Shown: positions 16,927 to 26,817, numbered from the stretch's first letter. The stretch is DNA of 64,000 nt from Abyssibius sp040880065 (GCA_040880065.1 JBBDJE010000046.1:1-64000); one strand, 5' to 3'. The notes: a model not told the origin generated them from the letters alone. A program made the numbers and translations.

Positions 16927-18471
16927 TCAATACTCCCCTTCACTTGGGCCCGAAAGCTTGCCCGGTGTTTCAAGAACCGTGGTTATATACCGGTCGGGCG
17001 CGAATAGCTGATCGGCAATCGCGGCGGTGTATCCGGTGGCCGGGCCTGCAAATATTGTATGTGCAACCAGCAGGCTAACCAAGCCGCCAACCGCAACATA
17101 GGTCATTGCAGGCGGTGCCAGCGGCTTTGGTGTGTCCGGCGCGTGCTCAAGACTATGCGACTTCCAGAACAAGATGCTGCCCGCGCGCGCAAACCCGACA
17201 ACGCTGATCAGGCTCGCCCCCAGCACAACAACCCATATCCATGCCGCATATGCGCTATCAAAACCGGCATCAAGAATGAGCAACTTGCCGATAAAGCCCG
17301 AAAGCGGCGGCAGCCCGGCCATGGCGATGGCAGCTACAAAAAACATCGCCGATGTCAGGTTCGTGCCGCTCATGGGTGGCTGTGCGATGAGCGCAAGGTT
17401 TTTACGCCCGCTGCGCACCAGATCGGCGATAAGAAACAGCGCACCCGCAGCCAGTGTGGAATGCACGATGTAATATAGCGCAGCACCAATACCTGCCGGT
17501 GTAAACAGGGCAATCGCAATCATGACCATGCCCATGGAGCCGATAATCGAATAGGCGACCAACCGGTCCAAATGCCGTGCCGCGAGCACGCCCACCATGC
17601 CAATGGCCAGCGAAGCAAGTGCTGCGGGCAGCAGCCACCATCCATGCAGCCCTGCCGTTGCCTCCAGCTGCGGCGGAAAGATCATTGTATAGACGCGGAT
17701 GATCGCATAAGCGCCAACCTTGGTCATGATCGCAAACATCGCGGCCACGGGGGCGGGGGCTTCGGCATAGCTTGAGGGCAGCCAGAAATGCAGCGGCACC
17801 ACGGCCGCCTTGACGGCAAAGACCATGAGCAAAAGCACGGCAGCCACACGAATGCCCACGGTTGCGCCTTGGTCGATCAACTGCACGCGCTGGGCAAGGT
17901 CAGCCATGTTCAGCGTGCCGGTTTCGGCATAGATCGCGCCAAGCGCGAACAAAAACAGGGTAGAGCCGAGCAGGTTGAACAGCACATATTGTGTGCCGGC
18001 GCGCAGCCTTACCGTGCCGCCGGAATGGATCATCAGGCCATAGGAGGCGATGAGCAACACCTCGAAAAACACGAACAGGTTGAATAAATCGCCGGTCAGG
18101 AAGGCACCCATAATCCCCATAAGCAGAAACTGGAACAGCGCATGGAAATGCCGCCCGCGCGAATCCCATTGCGAGCCGATGGAGAAAAGCAGCACAAACA
18201 GTGCAAGCACAGCGGCGAGCAATACCATGAGCGTCGAAAGACGGTCAGCCACCAGCACAATGCCAAAAGGCGCGGCCCAATCGCCAAGCTGATAAAGCGT
18301 GACCGTGCCATCAGATGCCTGCCAGAACAAACCAAGCGCAATCGCCACAAGTGCGAGCACGCCAGCCAGCGAAATGACGCGCTGAATGCCGATATGAGAG
18401 CGCACCACCAGCACGATGAATGGCGCTATAAAGGCGGGCAGAATGACGGGCAGAACGATCCAGTGCATCAT
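16927..18471 (-). CDS. mrpD: Mrp/Pha cation:proton antiporter subunit D
   Basis: Proton-translocating subunit of 514 residues with about 14 helices, homologous to complex I NuoM/NuoN. The proton-pump core VVPLHFWLPSSYAEAPAPV (about residues 223-241) and the conserved Lys in AVKAA are intact, as is the conserved Glu in NLFVFFEVLLI. Its start overlaps the mrpC stop. Together with subunit A it forms the ion-conducting pair of the Mrp complex. Confidence 0.93.
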   Translation of the reverse strand: MMHWIVLPVILPAFIAPFIVLVVRSHIGIQRVISLAGVLALVAIALGLFWQASDGTVTLYQLGDWAAPFGIVLVADRLSTLMVLLAAVLALFVLLFSIGSQWDSRGRHFHALFQFLLMGIMGAFLTGDLFNLFVFFEVLLIASYGLMIHSGGTVRLRAGTQYVLFNLLGSTLFLFALGAIYAETGTLNMADLAQRVQLIDQGATVGIRVAAVLLLMVFAVKAAVVPLHFWLPSSYAEAPAPVAAMFAIMTKVGAYAIIRVYTMIFPPQLEATAGLHGWWLLPAALASLAIGMVGVLAARHLDRLVAYSIIGSMGMVMIAIALFTPAGIGAALYYIVHSTLAAGALFLIADLVRSGRKNLALIAQPPMSGTNLTSAMFFVAAIAMAGLPPLSGFIGKLLILDAGFDSAYAAWIWVVVLGASLISVVGFARAGSILFWKSHSLEHAPDTPKPLAPPAMTYVAVGGLVSLLVAHTIFAGPATGYTAAIADQLFAPDRYITTVLETPGKLSGPSEGEY

Positions 18472-18824
18472 GACCCGTCCTCCGCTTTATGGGCGGGGCT
18501 AAGTTCCTGGTCATCCACATGGTCGTCATTTGCGCCGAGATATGCGCCAAGCGCGATCATCACGACAACGGCGGTCATCCCAAACGAAATCACGATCGCG
18601 GTCAAAACCAGCGCCTGTGGCAGCGGGTCGGCATAGGCGGTGACGCCGTCGCTCAGTATAGGGGGCGCGCCCACGGTCAGACGGCCCGACGCAAACAGGA
18701 ACACATTCACAGCATAGGTCAGCAGCGATACGCCCATGATAACCGGAAATGTGCGCAGGCGCAGCACCAGATATATGCCTGCGGCGGTAAGAGCGCCAAT
18801 GGCTGATGCAAGAAGAAATTCCAT
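18468..18824 (-). CDS. mrpC: Mrp/Pha cation:proton antiporter subunit C
   Basis: NuoK-like membrane protein of 118 residues. ATG 18824 lies just past the mrpAB stop codon; an upstream in-frame start at 18842 overlaps it. Three helices and the C-type segments GIYLVLRLRTFPVIMGVSLL and ADPLPQALVLTAIVI identify the subunit. Overlaps mrpD by four bases. Confidence 0.92.
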   Translation of the reverse strand: MEFLLASAIGALTAAGIYLVLRLRTFPVIMGVSLLTYAVNVFLFASGRLTVGAPPILSDGVTAYADPLPQALVLTAIVISFGMTAVVVMIALGAYLGANDDHVDDQELSPAHKAEDGS

Positions 18825-18825
18825 A

Positions 18826-21684
18826 TTAAGCCTTCGCCTCATCTAGGTCGTCGCGCGACGGGTCAATATCCATGGCGTGTTCGGCATCGGGCATATGCGC
18901 GCGGCGCGCGAGGCGCGAAAAGCTTTCAAGGCTCAACATCACCGCGCCGATCACCGTAAGAAACACCCCAAGATCAAACAGCGCCGCACTTGCAAGCTCG
19001 AATTTTTCAAAGGGAGGAATGCGCACATATGTAAAGGCCGAGGCCAGGAAGGGCAGTTCGAAGAACCACGCACCGATGCCGGTCAGCCCCGCAATCAGCA
19101 CACCCGTGCCGATGATCCCGTGATAGGGGTAGCGCACGCGCGCCGAGGCCCATGCAAACCCGCTGGCCATATACTGCATCACAAAGGCGATAGACACGAC
19201 CAGCCCGGCGATAAACCCGCCGCCCGGCTCGTTATGGCCGCGCAGGAAGATGTAAAAGCCGACAAGCAAAACCAGCGGCATGCTGACCCGTGTCATCACA
19301 ACCATCATCATCGGGTGCATGTCGCCCGCGCGCGGCTGATCGGGCTTGCGGTTGAGCAGGCGTTTGCGCACAGGGCCCGCGAGCAGGGCTTCGGTCAGTG
19401 CGAATATCAGCAGCGCGGCAATGCCCAGAACGATGATTTCGCCAAAGGTATCAAAGCCGCGAAAATCGACCAGAATGACGTTGACAACATTGGTGCCACC
19501 GCCGCCCGGATAGGAATTGGCAAGGTGGAACTCCGAAATTCTGGGCGCAACCGTGTCGCGCAGCAAGAAATGATAGGACAGCGCCATCGCCCCCAGCCCG
19601 GTGATTACGGCAATTGCACCGTCGCGCACACGCCTGAACACGGTGCTTTCAACCGGCGTGCGGTTGGGTAGAAAGTTGAGCGCCAGCAGCAGCAGGATGA
19701 TGGTAACAACCTCGACCGTGAGCTGGGTCATCGCAAGATCGGGGGCGCTGAAAAACACGAAGGCGACCGAGACCATAAGCCCGACAATACCAATAAGAAT
19801 AAGCGACAGCAGGCGGTTGCGATGCATGAGCACCAGCCCGCAGGTGGCGGCAACCAGCATAAGCCAACCGGCAATATGCACGCCACTGGCGGGTTGCATG
19901 GCGCGGGTTTGCGGCCCCACCGCGCCTGTGGCCCAAGCGTGGTAGCCCACGGCCATAACGGTCAGGGTCATAATCGCGGCATAGCGTGTAAAGGCGCCGT
20001 TGTGCAGACGCTCGGTGATCTGGCGCGAAAGCGCCAAGGCGGCAGCAATGATACCCTCAAAAATAACCTTGGCTTCGGGGCGGGGTGCGCTGTCCCAAAA
20101 CCGCAAGGCGGGTTTGAAGAGGGCCAGCATGAGCAGACCACCGGCCACCGCGGTGATCGACATGTAAAGCGCAGGCGTAAGCCCGTGCCAGATTTTGAAA
20201 TGCACATCGGGCATTTCCGCAGCCCCGCCCAGCACCGATGCGGTGACGAGCTTGACAAACGGCTCCACCAGAAAGGGGGCCACACCAATGCCCACAACCA
20301 GCACCACCAGCACAGCAGGCGGCAGCCACAGGCCAAAATTCGGATCATGCGGCTTGGCGGGGTAGTCGCTTCGCACCGGGCCAAGAAAGACATGGCCGAT
20401 AAGCCTGAAACAATAGGCAGCCGAGAAAAGCGCGCCGATCGTGGCCAGCACCGGCACCAGTCCGGGAATGCCAAACAGCGTGGTATGCGTGGCCTCTTCA
20501 AGCATCATCTCTTTGGACAGGAACCCGTTGAGCAGCGGAATGCCGGCCATGGAAAGTGCCGCCAGCGTGGCAATACCAAAGGTGACCGGCATCAAATGGC
20601 GCAACCCGCCAAGGCGGCGAATATCGCGGGTATGGGCGCCATGGTCGATAATGCCCGCCGACATGAAAAGCGCCGCCTTGAACGTGGCGTGGTTGAGAAT
20701 ATGAAACATGGCCGCCAAGGCGCCAAACGCCGTGCCCGTGCCCAAAAGCATGGTGATCAGCCCCAGATGGCTGACCGTGGAAAAGGCGAGCAGCGCTTTC
20801 AGGTCGTGTTTGAACAACGCGATCACCGCGCCAAGCACCATGGTGATCAGCCCGGCTGTTGTGACAATCACCACCCATTCCGGTGTGCCCGACAGAACAG
20901 GCCACAGACGCGCCATAAGGAAAATGCCCGCCTTGACCATGGTGGCCGAGTGCAGATAAGCCGAAACCGGTGTCGGCGCGGCCATGGCGTGTGGCAGCCA
21001 GAAATGAAACGGAAACTGCGCCGATTTCGTGAAACAGCCCAGCAAAATGAGGATGAGCGCAGGCGTATAAAGCGGCGAGGCTTGAATGAGCGCGCGGTTT
21101 TCCAGAATAACGCTAAGCTCGTAGCTACCAGCGATTTCACCCAAAATCAGCATGCCCGCAATCATCGCCAGGCCACCCGATGCGGTGACTGTCAGCGCCA
21201 TGCGCGCCCCTTGGCGCCCTTCGGGCAGGTGCTTCCAATAGCCGATGAGCAGGAAGGAAGACAGCGATGTAAGCTCCCAGAACACCAGCAAAAGCAATAT
21301 GTTATTGCTTAGAACAATGCCGACCATGGCGCCCTGAAACAGCAGCAGATAGGTGAAAAATTCGCCCATATTATCATTGCGCGACAAATAGTGCCGGGCA
21401 TAGGCGATGATCAGCAGTCCGATGCCAAGGATGAGCGCGGCAAAGAAAAAGCCAAGCCCGTCGAGCATGAAACTGGCGTTCAGCCCCAATAGCGGTATCC
21501 AGTCGAGCCTTGCCACCACAACCCCGCCCGCCATAACCGTGGGCAAATTGGTGAGCAGGCCGATAAAAGCTGCGAGGCTCACTGCAAAGGTGACGCTCGC
21601 ACAAACCCGGCGGCCCGCGCCGTTCATTATTCCGGGCAAAAGCGCGCCAAGAAACGGCAAAGCGACGATAAGAAAAAGCGACAC
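18826..21684 (-). CDS. mrpA: Mrp/Pha cation:proton antiporter, fused subunits A and B
   Basis: Large NuoL-like subunit of 952 residues starting at GTG 21684 behind a GGAG box. The N-terminal antiporter domain has the proton-path motif SAQFPFHFWLPHAMAAPTPV (about residues 222-241). A NuoJ-like region follows (DLAMTQLTVEVVTIILLLLA, about 649-668). The C-terminal 140 residues are an MrpB domain (EPGGGFIAGLVVS). This A-B fusion is characteristic of the Pha/Mrp systems of alphaproteobacteria, giving a six-gene operon (AB, C, D, E, F, G) for the seven-part complex. First gene of the operon. No sensory gene is adjacent; the 194 bases upstream hold only a probable promoter region with no clear consensus. 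Confidence 0.93.
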   Translation of the reverse strand: MSLFLIVALPFLGALLPGIMNGAGRRVCASVTFAVSLAAFIGLLTNLPTVMAGGVVVARLDWIPLLGLNASFMLDGLGFFFAALILGIGLLIIAYARHYLSRNDNMGEFFTYLLLFQGAMVGIVLSNNILLLLVFWELTSLSSFLLIGYWKHLPEGRQGARMALTVTASGGLAMIAGMLILGEIAGSYELSVILENRALIQASPLYTPALILILLGCFTKSAQFPFHFWLPHAMAAPTPVSAYLHSATMVKAGIFLMARLWPVLSGTPEWVVIVTTAGLITMVLGAVIALFKHDLKALLAFSTVSHLGLITMLLGTGTAFGALAAMFHILNHATFKAALFMSAGIIDHGAHTRDIRRLGGLRHLMPVTFGIATLAALSMAGIPLLNGFLSKEMMLEEATHTTLFGIPGLVPVLATIGALFSAAYCFRLIGHVFLGPVRSDYPAKPHDPNFGLWLPPAVLVVLVVGIGVAPFLVEPFVKLVTASVLGGAAEMPDVHFKIWHGLTPALYMSITAVAGGLLMLALFKPALRFWDSAPRPEAKVIFEGIIAAALALSRQITERLHNGAFTRYAAIMTLTVMAVGYHAWATGAVGPQTRAMQPASGVHIAGWLMLVAATCGLVLMHRNRLLSLILIGIVGLMVSVAFVFFSAPDLAMTQLTVEVVTIILLLLALNFLPNRTPVESTVFRRVRDGAIAVITGLGAMALSYHFLLRDTVAPRISEFHLANSYPGGGGTNVVNVILVDFRGFDTFGEIIVLGIAALLIFALTEALLAGPVRKRLLNRKPDQPRAGDMHPMMMVVMTRVSMPLVLLVGFYIFLRGHNEPGGGFIAGLVVSIAFVMQYMASGFAWASARVRYPYHGIIGTGVLIAGLTGIGAWFFELPFLASAFTYVRIPPFEKFELASAALFDLGVFLTVIGAVMLSLESFSRLARRAHMPDAEHAMDIDPSRDDLDEAKA

Positions 21685-21878
21685 GTATGCTCCTAGTCTT
21701 GTGGCCAGTCTAGATGCCCGTTTTGCGGTATATCGCTCAACACCTCAAGGGAAACCGACATTCATCGGCACCGGTTTGGGCACAATATTGCCGCACCGCA
21801 AGCAATAGCGGATCGGCATTTCCGGTGATTGTGCCATTTTTGCTATTGGCGATAGTGCAAGATGGGGCGGGCGCGCCG

Positions 21879-22907
21879 CTATCGCGCGCCCCAGGTATCT
21901 GTCAGCCGGTAGCCTTGCGGCCACGGGTCGGACGGGTCGAGCATGTGTTGATGTGTGCCGGTGATCCATGCGCGGCCCGAAATTTCGGGCAGAATGGCGG
22001 GTTTGCCGCCGACCGTAGTTTCCCCGACAATGCGGCCCGTGAAGGTCGAGCCGATCAGCGAGACCGTGGTCAGGCTATCCTTCAGCCCCATTTGCCCGCG
22101 TGCATGCAACACAGCCATGCGGGCGGAAAGGGCGGTGCCGGTTGGCGAGCGGTCGACCTTGCCGGGCTGAACGGCTACGGCGGCACCGGCGCGTAAATCG
22201 TTGCCTTTGCGGTTGAGTTCACCCGCAAACAGGCAAAAGGAAAAATGCGCCCATTCGGGGTTTTCGGGGTGGTGAAAGCGCAGCGCCTTATTGGCGGTAT
22301 TGGTGATTTGCACACCCATTTTGGCAATTTTATGCGCCTCATCGGCCACAAGCTTGAGGCCAAGCGCTTTAGCATCGACAAAAATAAAACTGTCGCCGCC
22401 ATAGGCAGTGTCAACATTCAGCGTGCCCAGACCTTCCACATCAAGCTTCACATCTAACGCGGCAGCAAAACTTGGCAGGTTCTGCACGAAAATCCGCTCG
22501 GCCTTGCCATTGTGGCATTCGGCGCGCACCTTCACCAGCCCGCCGGGGGCTTCGAGCAGCATTTCGGTCACGGGCTCCTGCATGGGGATAATGCCGCTAT
22601 CGAGCAGCACGGTTGCAACGCAGATCGAGTTCGAGCCCGACATTGGCGGTGTGTCTTCCGGCTCCATGATAATGAAGGCGGCATCGGCGCGCGGGTCTTT
22701 GGGTGGCACAAGCAGGTTCACATGGCGAAACACGCCGCCGCGCGGCTCGTTTAGCACGAAATTGCGCAAAGTATTGTCTTTGGCAATCCAGCGCGACTGT
22801 TCCCACAAGGTCTCGCCGGGGGGTGGGGCAACCCCGCCGATAATGACATCACCAACCTCGCCCTCGGCATGGGCGGAAATAACGTGGATTGTTTTGCTCG
22901 ATCGCAT
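21879..22907 (-). CDS. Proline racemase family protein with Ser/Thr at both catalytic positions
   Basis: Cytoplasmic protein of 342 residues with the proline racemase fold: N-terminal HAEGEVGDVIIGG, a central AYGGDSFIFVDA, and C-terminal FTGRIVGETTVG. In racemases and epimerases two cysteines act as acid and base (MCGHG and SPCGT); here the equivalents are PPMSGSNS and DRSPTGT, so the first Cys is Ser and the second Thr. Cys/Thr members are trans-3-hydroxyproline dehydratases and Ser/Cys members include epimerases. A Ser/Thr pair does not match either, so activity is uncertain; a dehydratase for a 3-hydroxyproline isomer fits the neighbourhood. Last gene of the operon, ten bases after the aconitase-X gene, with TTAGGAG before its ATG. 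Confidence 0.8.
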   Translation of the reverse strand: MRSSKTIHVISAHAEGEVGDVIIGGVAPPPGETLWEQSRWIAKDNTLRNFVLNEPRGGVFRHVNLLVPPKDPRADAAFIIMEPEDTPPMSGSNSICVATVLLDSGIIPMQEPVTEMLLEAPGGLVKVRAECHNGKAERIFVQNLPSFAAALDVKLDVEGLGTLNVDTAYGGDSFIFVDAKALGLKLVADEAHKIAKMGVQITNTANKALRFHHPENPEWAHFSFCLFAGELNRKGNDLRAGAAVAVQPGKVDRSPTGTALSARMAVLHARGQMGLKDSLTTVSLIGSTFTGRIVGETTVGGKPAILPEISGRAWITGTHQHMLDPSDPWPQGYRLTDTWGAR

Positions 22908-22916
22908 AGCGCTCTC

Positions 22917-24587
22917 CTAATCAGCCAGCCAGTGCGGCAGGGTTTTGGGGGCCAGCCCACTTTGCGCGGCGGCCACACAATCGGCAAGGCCGCCAAAGCG
23001 CACCGTGCGGCCCGAAAGACCTGGCGCGTAATGGGCGTATTTGCCAGAATTGGTCATCAGGTTGCGGGTTTTGGGTGGAAAGATCGGCTCGGTGATCGAG
23101 CACCAGCAAATATCGGGGATAACCTGAGCACCGAAGGCTTCCAGCTTTGCCAGCGTGCCATCGGCGCGAATATCTGCCAGCACATTCTGCCCGACGGTTA
23201 CAATCGTGCTAACCGCCGCCTTGCCCGAAACCAGCGCGGCCAGTGCACGGCATTCGGGCGCTGAAAAATGCGGGCTGCCAAAGGCGACAAGATCAATCTC
23301 GGGCGCGCCTTGGTTCAGCCCGGCCCAGATATGGGCAAGCTCGGTTCGGGTTACGCCTGTGCAATCATCGGGCACGGGGAAGTCGCCTGCCTCGGGCGTG
23401 TGGCCAGCCACATGCAGCATGGGCGCGGCCGAGGTCGTGCCAAAGGCGGCGCAAAGGGCTTTGAGGTCATCATCGCTTGGCTGTAGCGCCTCCAGCCCCG
23501 TGAGCAGCGGAATCCGGTCAGCCGAAAGCTGGCCTGCGATATAGCCGAGCATGGGCCAGAGCGCATCGTCATGCGTTGCGGGCAGGTTGATATGCAACCG
23601 GCGAAGCGGGGCGCGGTTGGCGGTGTGATAGACGCCCGAAAGCGGCGCACGGCCCGTCATGGCGATAAAAAGGTCAAGGTAGTCGGGGTGTTTGACCGAG
23701 CGCGCCGCAAGCACGGTATTGGCATAAATCACGGCATTGGACTCCGACCATCCGATATTTTCGCCCGCCTTTGGTGCAGAGGCGAGCAAATAGGGGGCGC
23801 AGGTAAAGGTGGGGCGCGCGCCCATCTTCACATAGGCATCGGCAAGGCGCGCGGCGCGCAGCCCGAAGCTTGGCGGCACGCCCTGCGCCCGCCAGTTGCC
23901 ATGGTCCACCGAAATGGCGTTCATCGTGGTGGGAATGCATACCTGCCCGCCCATTTCAGCCATTTTCTCAGCGAAACGCAGGTTGGCGGTGTTGGCGAGA
24001 ATGCAGCCATCAATATGCGCTTGGGTTACGTCAATGAGCGCTGAAGCGCCCTGCAGCAGGGCCATGGCGCAAATAACCTCCATCGCAATGCGCTGTGCGG
24101 GGCCGCTTTCGCCGTTCAGTCTGGCGCGGTCCTGGGGGGTAAGGGCCAGTGCTTCGGCCTGTGCTTTGCCAAGCGGCAGGTGCAGACCGTCGATGATGAG
24201 CGCATCGGCGGTGAGTTCGGCCATTTTGGCGGTGCTTGCTTGTGCAAAGGCTTTTGCCCCGAGCCGCACGACCGGAACCGGGCGGTCGAACATTTGCGCG
24301 GCGATCATTGCACCAAGGGTAACAACATCCTCGGCCTCGCGAAACACAAAGGCGGCGGGGGCTGTGCCGTTCAGCGCCATATCGAGCATCACGCCGCTGC
24401 CGCTGCACGAGCCGCGCGTGGTGGGCATGATGAGCACTTTGCCGGCAAGCGACTGGCCGTGCAGCGGATGGTAGGCATCAATCACCAGCCCGCTGACAGG
24501 GTCGACCCCGCCCCAAAAGCTCAGCCCTTCAGCACTTGCCAGAACCGCGCCTTTGGCCGTGCCTGCGATGATGCTGCGATTACTCAT
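22917..24587 (-). CDS. Aconitase X family, probable cis-3-hydroxy-L-proline dehydratase
   Basis: Protein of 556 residues fusing the AcnX swivelling domain (about 1-135; MPTTRGSCSGSGVMLDMAL contains the conserved phosphate-loop-like part) to the AcnX catalytic domain (about 150-556). In the latter, GGQVCIPTTMNAISVDH, PYLLA and GWSESNAV keep the family pattern, and cysteines near C-terminal residues (WCSITEP) are candidate cluster ligands. Biochemically characterised bacterial AcnX enzymes dehydrate cis-3-hydroxy-L-proline to pyrroline-2-carboxylate. The coupled epimerase (ATGA overlap) and the downstream racemase homologue support a hydroxyproline role. The product would be reduced to proline by the enzyme at 31511. 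Confidence 0.85.
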   Translation of the reverse strand: MSNRSIIAGTAKGAVLASAEGLSFWGGVDPVSGLVIDAYHPLHGQSLAGKVLIMPTTRGSCSGSGVMLDMALNGTAPAAFVFREAEDVVTLGAMIAAQMFDRPVPVVRLGAKAFAQASTAKMAELTADALIIDGLHLPLGKAQAEALALTPQDRARLNGESGPAQRIAMEVICAMALLQGASALIDVTQAHIDGCILANTANLRFAEKMAEMGGQVCIPTTMNAISVDHGNWRAQGVPPSFGLRAARLADAYVKMGARPTFTCAPYLLASAPKAGENIGWSESNAVIYANTVLAARSVKHPDYLDLFIAMTGRAPLSGVYHTANRAPLRRLHINLPATHDDALWPMLGYIAGQLSADRIPLLTGLEALQPSDDDLKALCAAFGTTSAAPMLHVAGHTPEAGDFPVPDDCTGVTRTELAHIWAGLNQGAPEIDLVAFGSPHFSAPECRALAALVSGKAAVSTIVTVGQNVLADIRADGTLAKLEAFGAQVIPDICWCSITEPIFPPKTRNLMTNSGKYAHYAPGLSGRTVRFGGLADCVAAAQSGLAPKTLPHWLAD

Positions 24588-25585
24588 TTGACCACGAAGC
24601 CATGCGCGAACGGGTCGCGATCATCAATGAAGATGGTGTTGAACCCCGTGACCCGCGCCCAACCGGCGACAGAGGGGATAATGGCCGGTTTGCCCGCAAC
24701 CATTGTGGCCGCCTCGATGCGGCCTTTGAACAGCGAACCGATAATGCTTTCATGCACAAAATCATCACCCGGCTTCAGCTTTCCCTTGGCGGCAAGCTGC
24801 GCCATGCGCGCCGAGGTGCCGGTGCCGCAGGGCGAACGGTCTATCGCCTTGTCACCATAAAGCACGGCATTGCGGCCATGGGCGGCAGGGTCGCGCGGCG
24901 CGCCTGTCCACAAGATATGGCTAAGCCCGTTGATGGCCGCATGTTCGGGATGGATGAACTCATATTTGGCGTTTAGCGCATCGCGCAGCTTGCGACCAAG
25001 GCCAACAAGGTCGCCCGCCGCATAATCGGCCATATCGGCATAGTTTTTTTGCGGCTCGACAATGGCATAGAAATTACCGCCATAGGCCACATCGACGATG
25101 ATTTCACCCAAGCCTTCAACCGCGGCGCTCAACCCTTCAGCATGCAAAAAGCCCGGCACATTAATCAGCCGCACTTCTTCAATGAACCGCCCCTCCCGGC
25201 GATAGGTCACATCAACCCGCCCGGCTGGCGTGTCGAGCCGCAATGTGCCGGGAGTTGCCGGGCGTATCAGCCCGTTTTCCAGCGCGATGGTCACCGTGCC
25301 AATCGTGCCATGCCCGCACATGGGCAGGCAGCCCGAGGTTTCGATGAACAGCACGCCAATGTCGCAATCCGCGCGGGCAGGCGGATAGAGAATGGCGCCC
25401 GACATCTGGTCATGGCCGCGCGGCTCAAACATCAATCCGGTGCGAATCCAGTCATGATTGGCCAGAAAATCGGCGCGGCGTTCCAGCATTGTGGCACCGC
25501 GCAGCAGGGGCGCGCCGCCGGTCACAAGGCGCACGGGGTTGCCGCAGGTATGCCCGTCGATGCAAGGGAAGGTGTATTGGGTCAT
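24584..25585 (-). CDS. 4-hydroxyproline 2-epimerase (proline racemase family)
   Basis: Cytoplasmic cofactor-independent epimerase of 333 residues. ATG 25585 overlaps the preceding stop (ATGA) and gives the usual N-terminus with IDGHTCGNPVRLV; the long upstream extension in the same frame lies inside the oxidoreductase gene. Both catalytic cysteines are present, in LPMCGHGTIGT (about residue 90) and DRSPCGTGTSARM (about residue 253). The sequence is of the Cys/Cys 4-hydroxyproline epimerase type, close to Brucella PrpA as I recall it. It converts trans-4-hydroxy-L-proline to cis-4-hydroxy-D-proline, the substrate of the oxidoreductase encoded just upstream. Confidence 0.92.
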   Translation of the reverse strand: MTQYTFPCIDGHTCGNPVRLVTGGAPLLRGATMLERRADFLANHDWIRTGLMFEPRGHDQMSGAILYPPARADCDIGVLFIETSGCLPMCGHGTIGTVTIALENGLIRPATPGTLRLDTPAGRVDVTYRREGRFIEEVRLINVPGFLHAEGLSAAVEGLGEIIVDVAYGGNFYAIVEPQKNYADMADYAAGDLVGLGRKLRDALNAKYEFIHPEHAAINGLSHILWTGAPRDPAAHGRNAVLYGDKAIDRSPCGTGTSARMAQLAAKGKLKPGDDFVHESIIGSLFKGRIEAATMVAGKPAIIPSVAGWARVTGFNTIFIDDRDPFAHGFVVK

Positions 25586-26817
25586 GATGCTCTCGAAAAA
25601 CGCTGCGGAGAAAAGGCGGTAAGGTCGATCTGCGCGGCCCTGTCTTGTAGCATATCGGCGACAATCGCGGCAGTCCCAGCCGATTGGGTCAGGCCCAGAT
25701 GGCCATGGCCAAAGGCGCAAATGGTGTTGGGCTGGCTGCCGAGCGGGCCAAGGGCGGGCAGGCTGTCGGGTAGTGAGGGGCGAAAGCCCATCCACTGCGT
25801 GCCGCCCTCGATACTCAACCCCGGCATGAAACGCTTGGCTTTTTTCAGCATCGCATCGGCGCGGGCATAGTTTGGGGGCAGGCTCAGGCCGCCAAGCTCC
25901 ACCGCACCACCCACACGAATGCCCGATGTGAGCGCGGTGATCACGAACCCGTGGCTGGAAAACGTAACCTGTGTGCGCAAATCAAATGCACTGGCAGGCA
26001 GGGTAGTGTTGTAGCCACGCTCGGTTTCCAGCGGAATTTTTGCACCTGCCGTGCGCGCCAACAGGTGAGAGTGCGCCCCAGCGGCCAGCACCACGCGCCC
26101 CGCAAGCGGCCCGGCGCTGGTGTCAACGCCCGTCGCGGTAAGTGCAGTTGCCTCGGCAATGACAATTTCGCCGCCGCCTGCCGTGAAGACTTCGGCCAGT
26201 GCCAAGGTATAGTCGCGCGGATCGGTGATCGAGCACCAGTCGGGCGTGAAGCTGGCATGGGTGAAACGCGCATCCAGCCCCGGCTGGATCTCGGCAATTT
26301 CGCCGCCTTTCAGGTGGCGAAAAGCGATGCCGGCCTGCTTGCGCTGCTCCCAGCCGGGCAGCGATGCCCTGAACTCTTTTTCGCCCTCGTAAACCTGCAA
26401 CTGACCACGGCGCGCCAGCATATGCGCCAGTTTATGCCGGGATAAGAACGGGCCAAGCGCCGATGCGCTGAACGCCATAAGCGCGGTTTGTGCCTGTGTG
26501 CTGGCCGCAACGCGCGAAGCCCAGCTTGCCCGCCAGAATCGTAGCATCCAGGGCGCGATTTTCAGCGCATAGCGCGGCGGCACCGAAAGCGGGCCAAGCG
26601 GGTCGAGCAGCCATTTAGGGGCCTGACGGATGATGCGGGGCGAGGCGAGCGGCAGAATATCGGAAAAGGCAAAAGCCCCTGCATTGCCTGCCGATGCGCC
26701 CGCAGCCGGCCCTTCGCGTTCAACTATGCATACATCCAGCCCGCGCGCCTGTGCCTCAAGCGCGATTGACAGGCCAACGACGCCCGCGCCGATGACAACA
26801 ACCCTGTTGCTGCTCAC
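25582..26817 (-). CDS. FAD-dependent D-amino acid oxidoreductase, likely cis-4-hydroxy-D-proline dehydrogenase
   Basis: DadA/DAO-family flavoprotein of 411 residues. It starts with GTG at 26817, sharing one base with the preceding stop. The FAD-binding motif VVVIGAGVVGLSIALEA is at residues 6-22, with E34 (IVERE) binding ribose. The C-terminal GFRPSLPDSLPALGP and CAFGHGHLGLTQSAGTA are hallmarks of DadA-type dehydrogenases. In hydroxyproline clusters this enzyme oxidises cis-4-hydroxy-D-proline to pyrroline-4-hydroxy-2-carboxylate. It is cotranscribed with the epimerase and importer, which fixes this as the probable substrate. Confidence 0.87.
   Translation of the reverse strand: MSSNRVVVIGAGVVGLSIALEAQARGLDVCIVEREGPAAGASAGNAGAFAFSDILPLASPRIIRQAPKWLLDPLGPLSVPPRYALKIAPWMLRFWRASWASRVAASTQAQTALMAFSASALGPFLSRHKLAHMLARRGQLQVYEGEKEFRASLPGWEQRKQAGIAFRHLKGGEIAEIQPGLDARFTHASFTPDWCSITDPRDYTLALAEVFTAGGGEIVIAEATALTATGVDTSAGPLAGRVVLAAGAHSHLLARTAGAKIPLETERGYNTTLPASAFDLRTQVTFSSHGFVITALTSGIRVGGAVELGGLSLPPNYARADAMLKKAKRFMPGLSIEGGTQWMGFRPSLPDSLPALGPLGSQPNTICAFGHGHLGLTQSAGTAAIVADMLQDRAAQIDLTAFSPQRFSRAS

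Noticed and set aside
21745..21837. Small minus-strand frame with a CLRCG motif upstream of the Mrp operon
   Set aside because: Only about 30 residues, no ribosome site and no family resemblance; the Cys pair is too little evidence.
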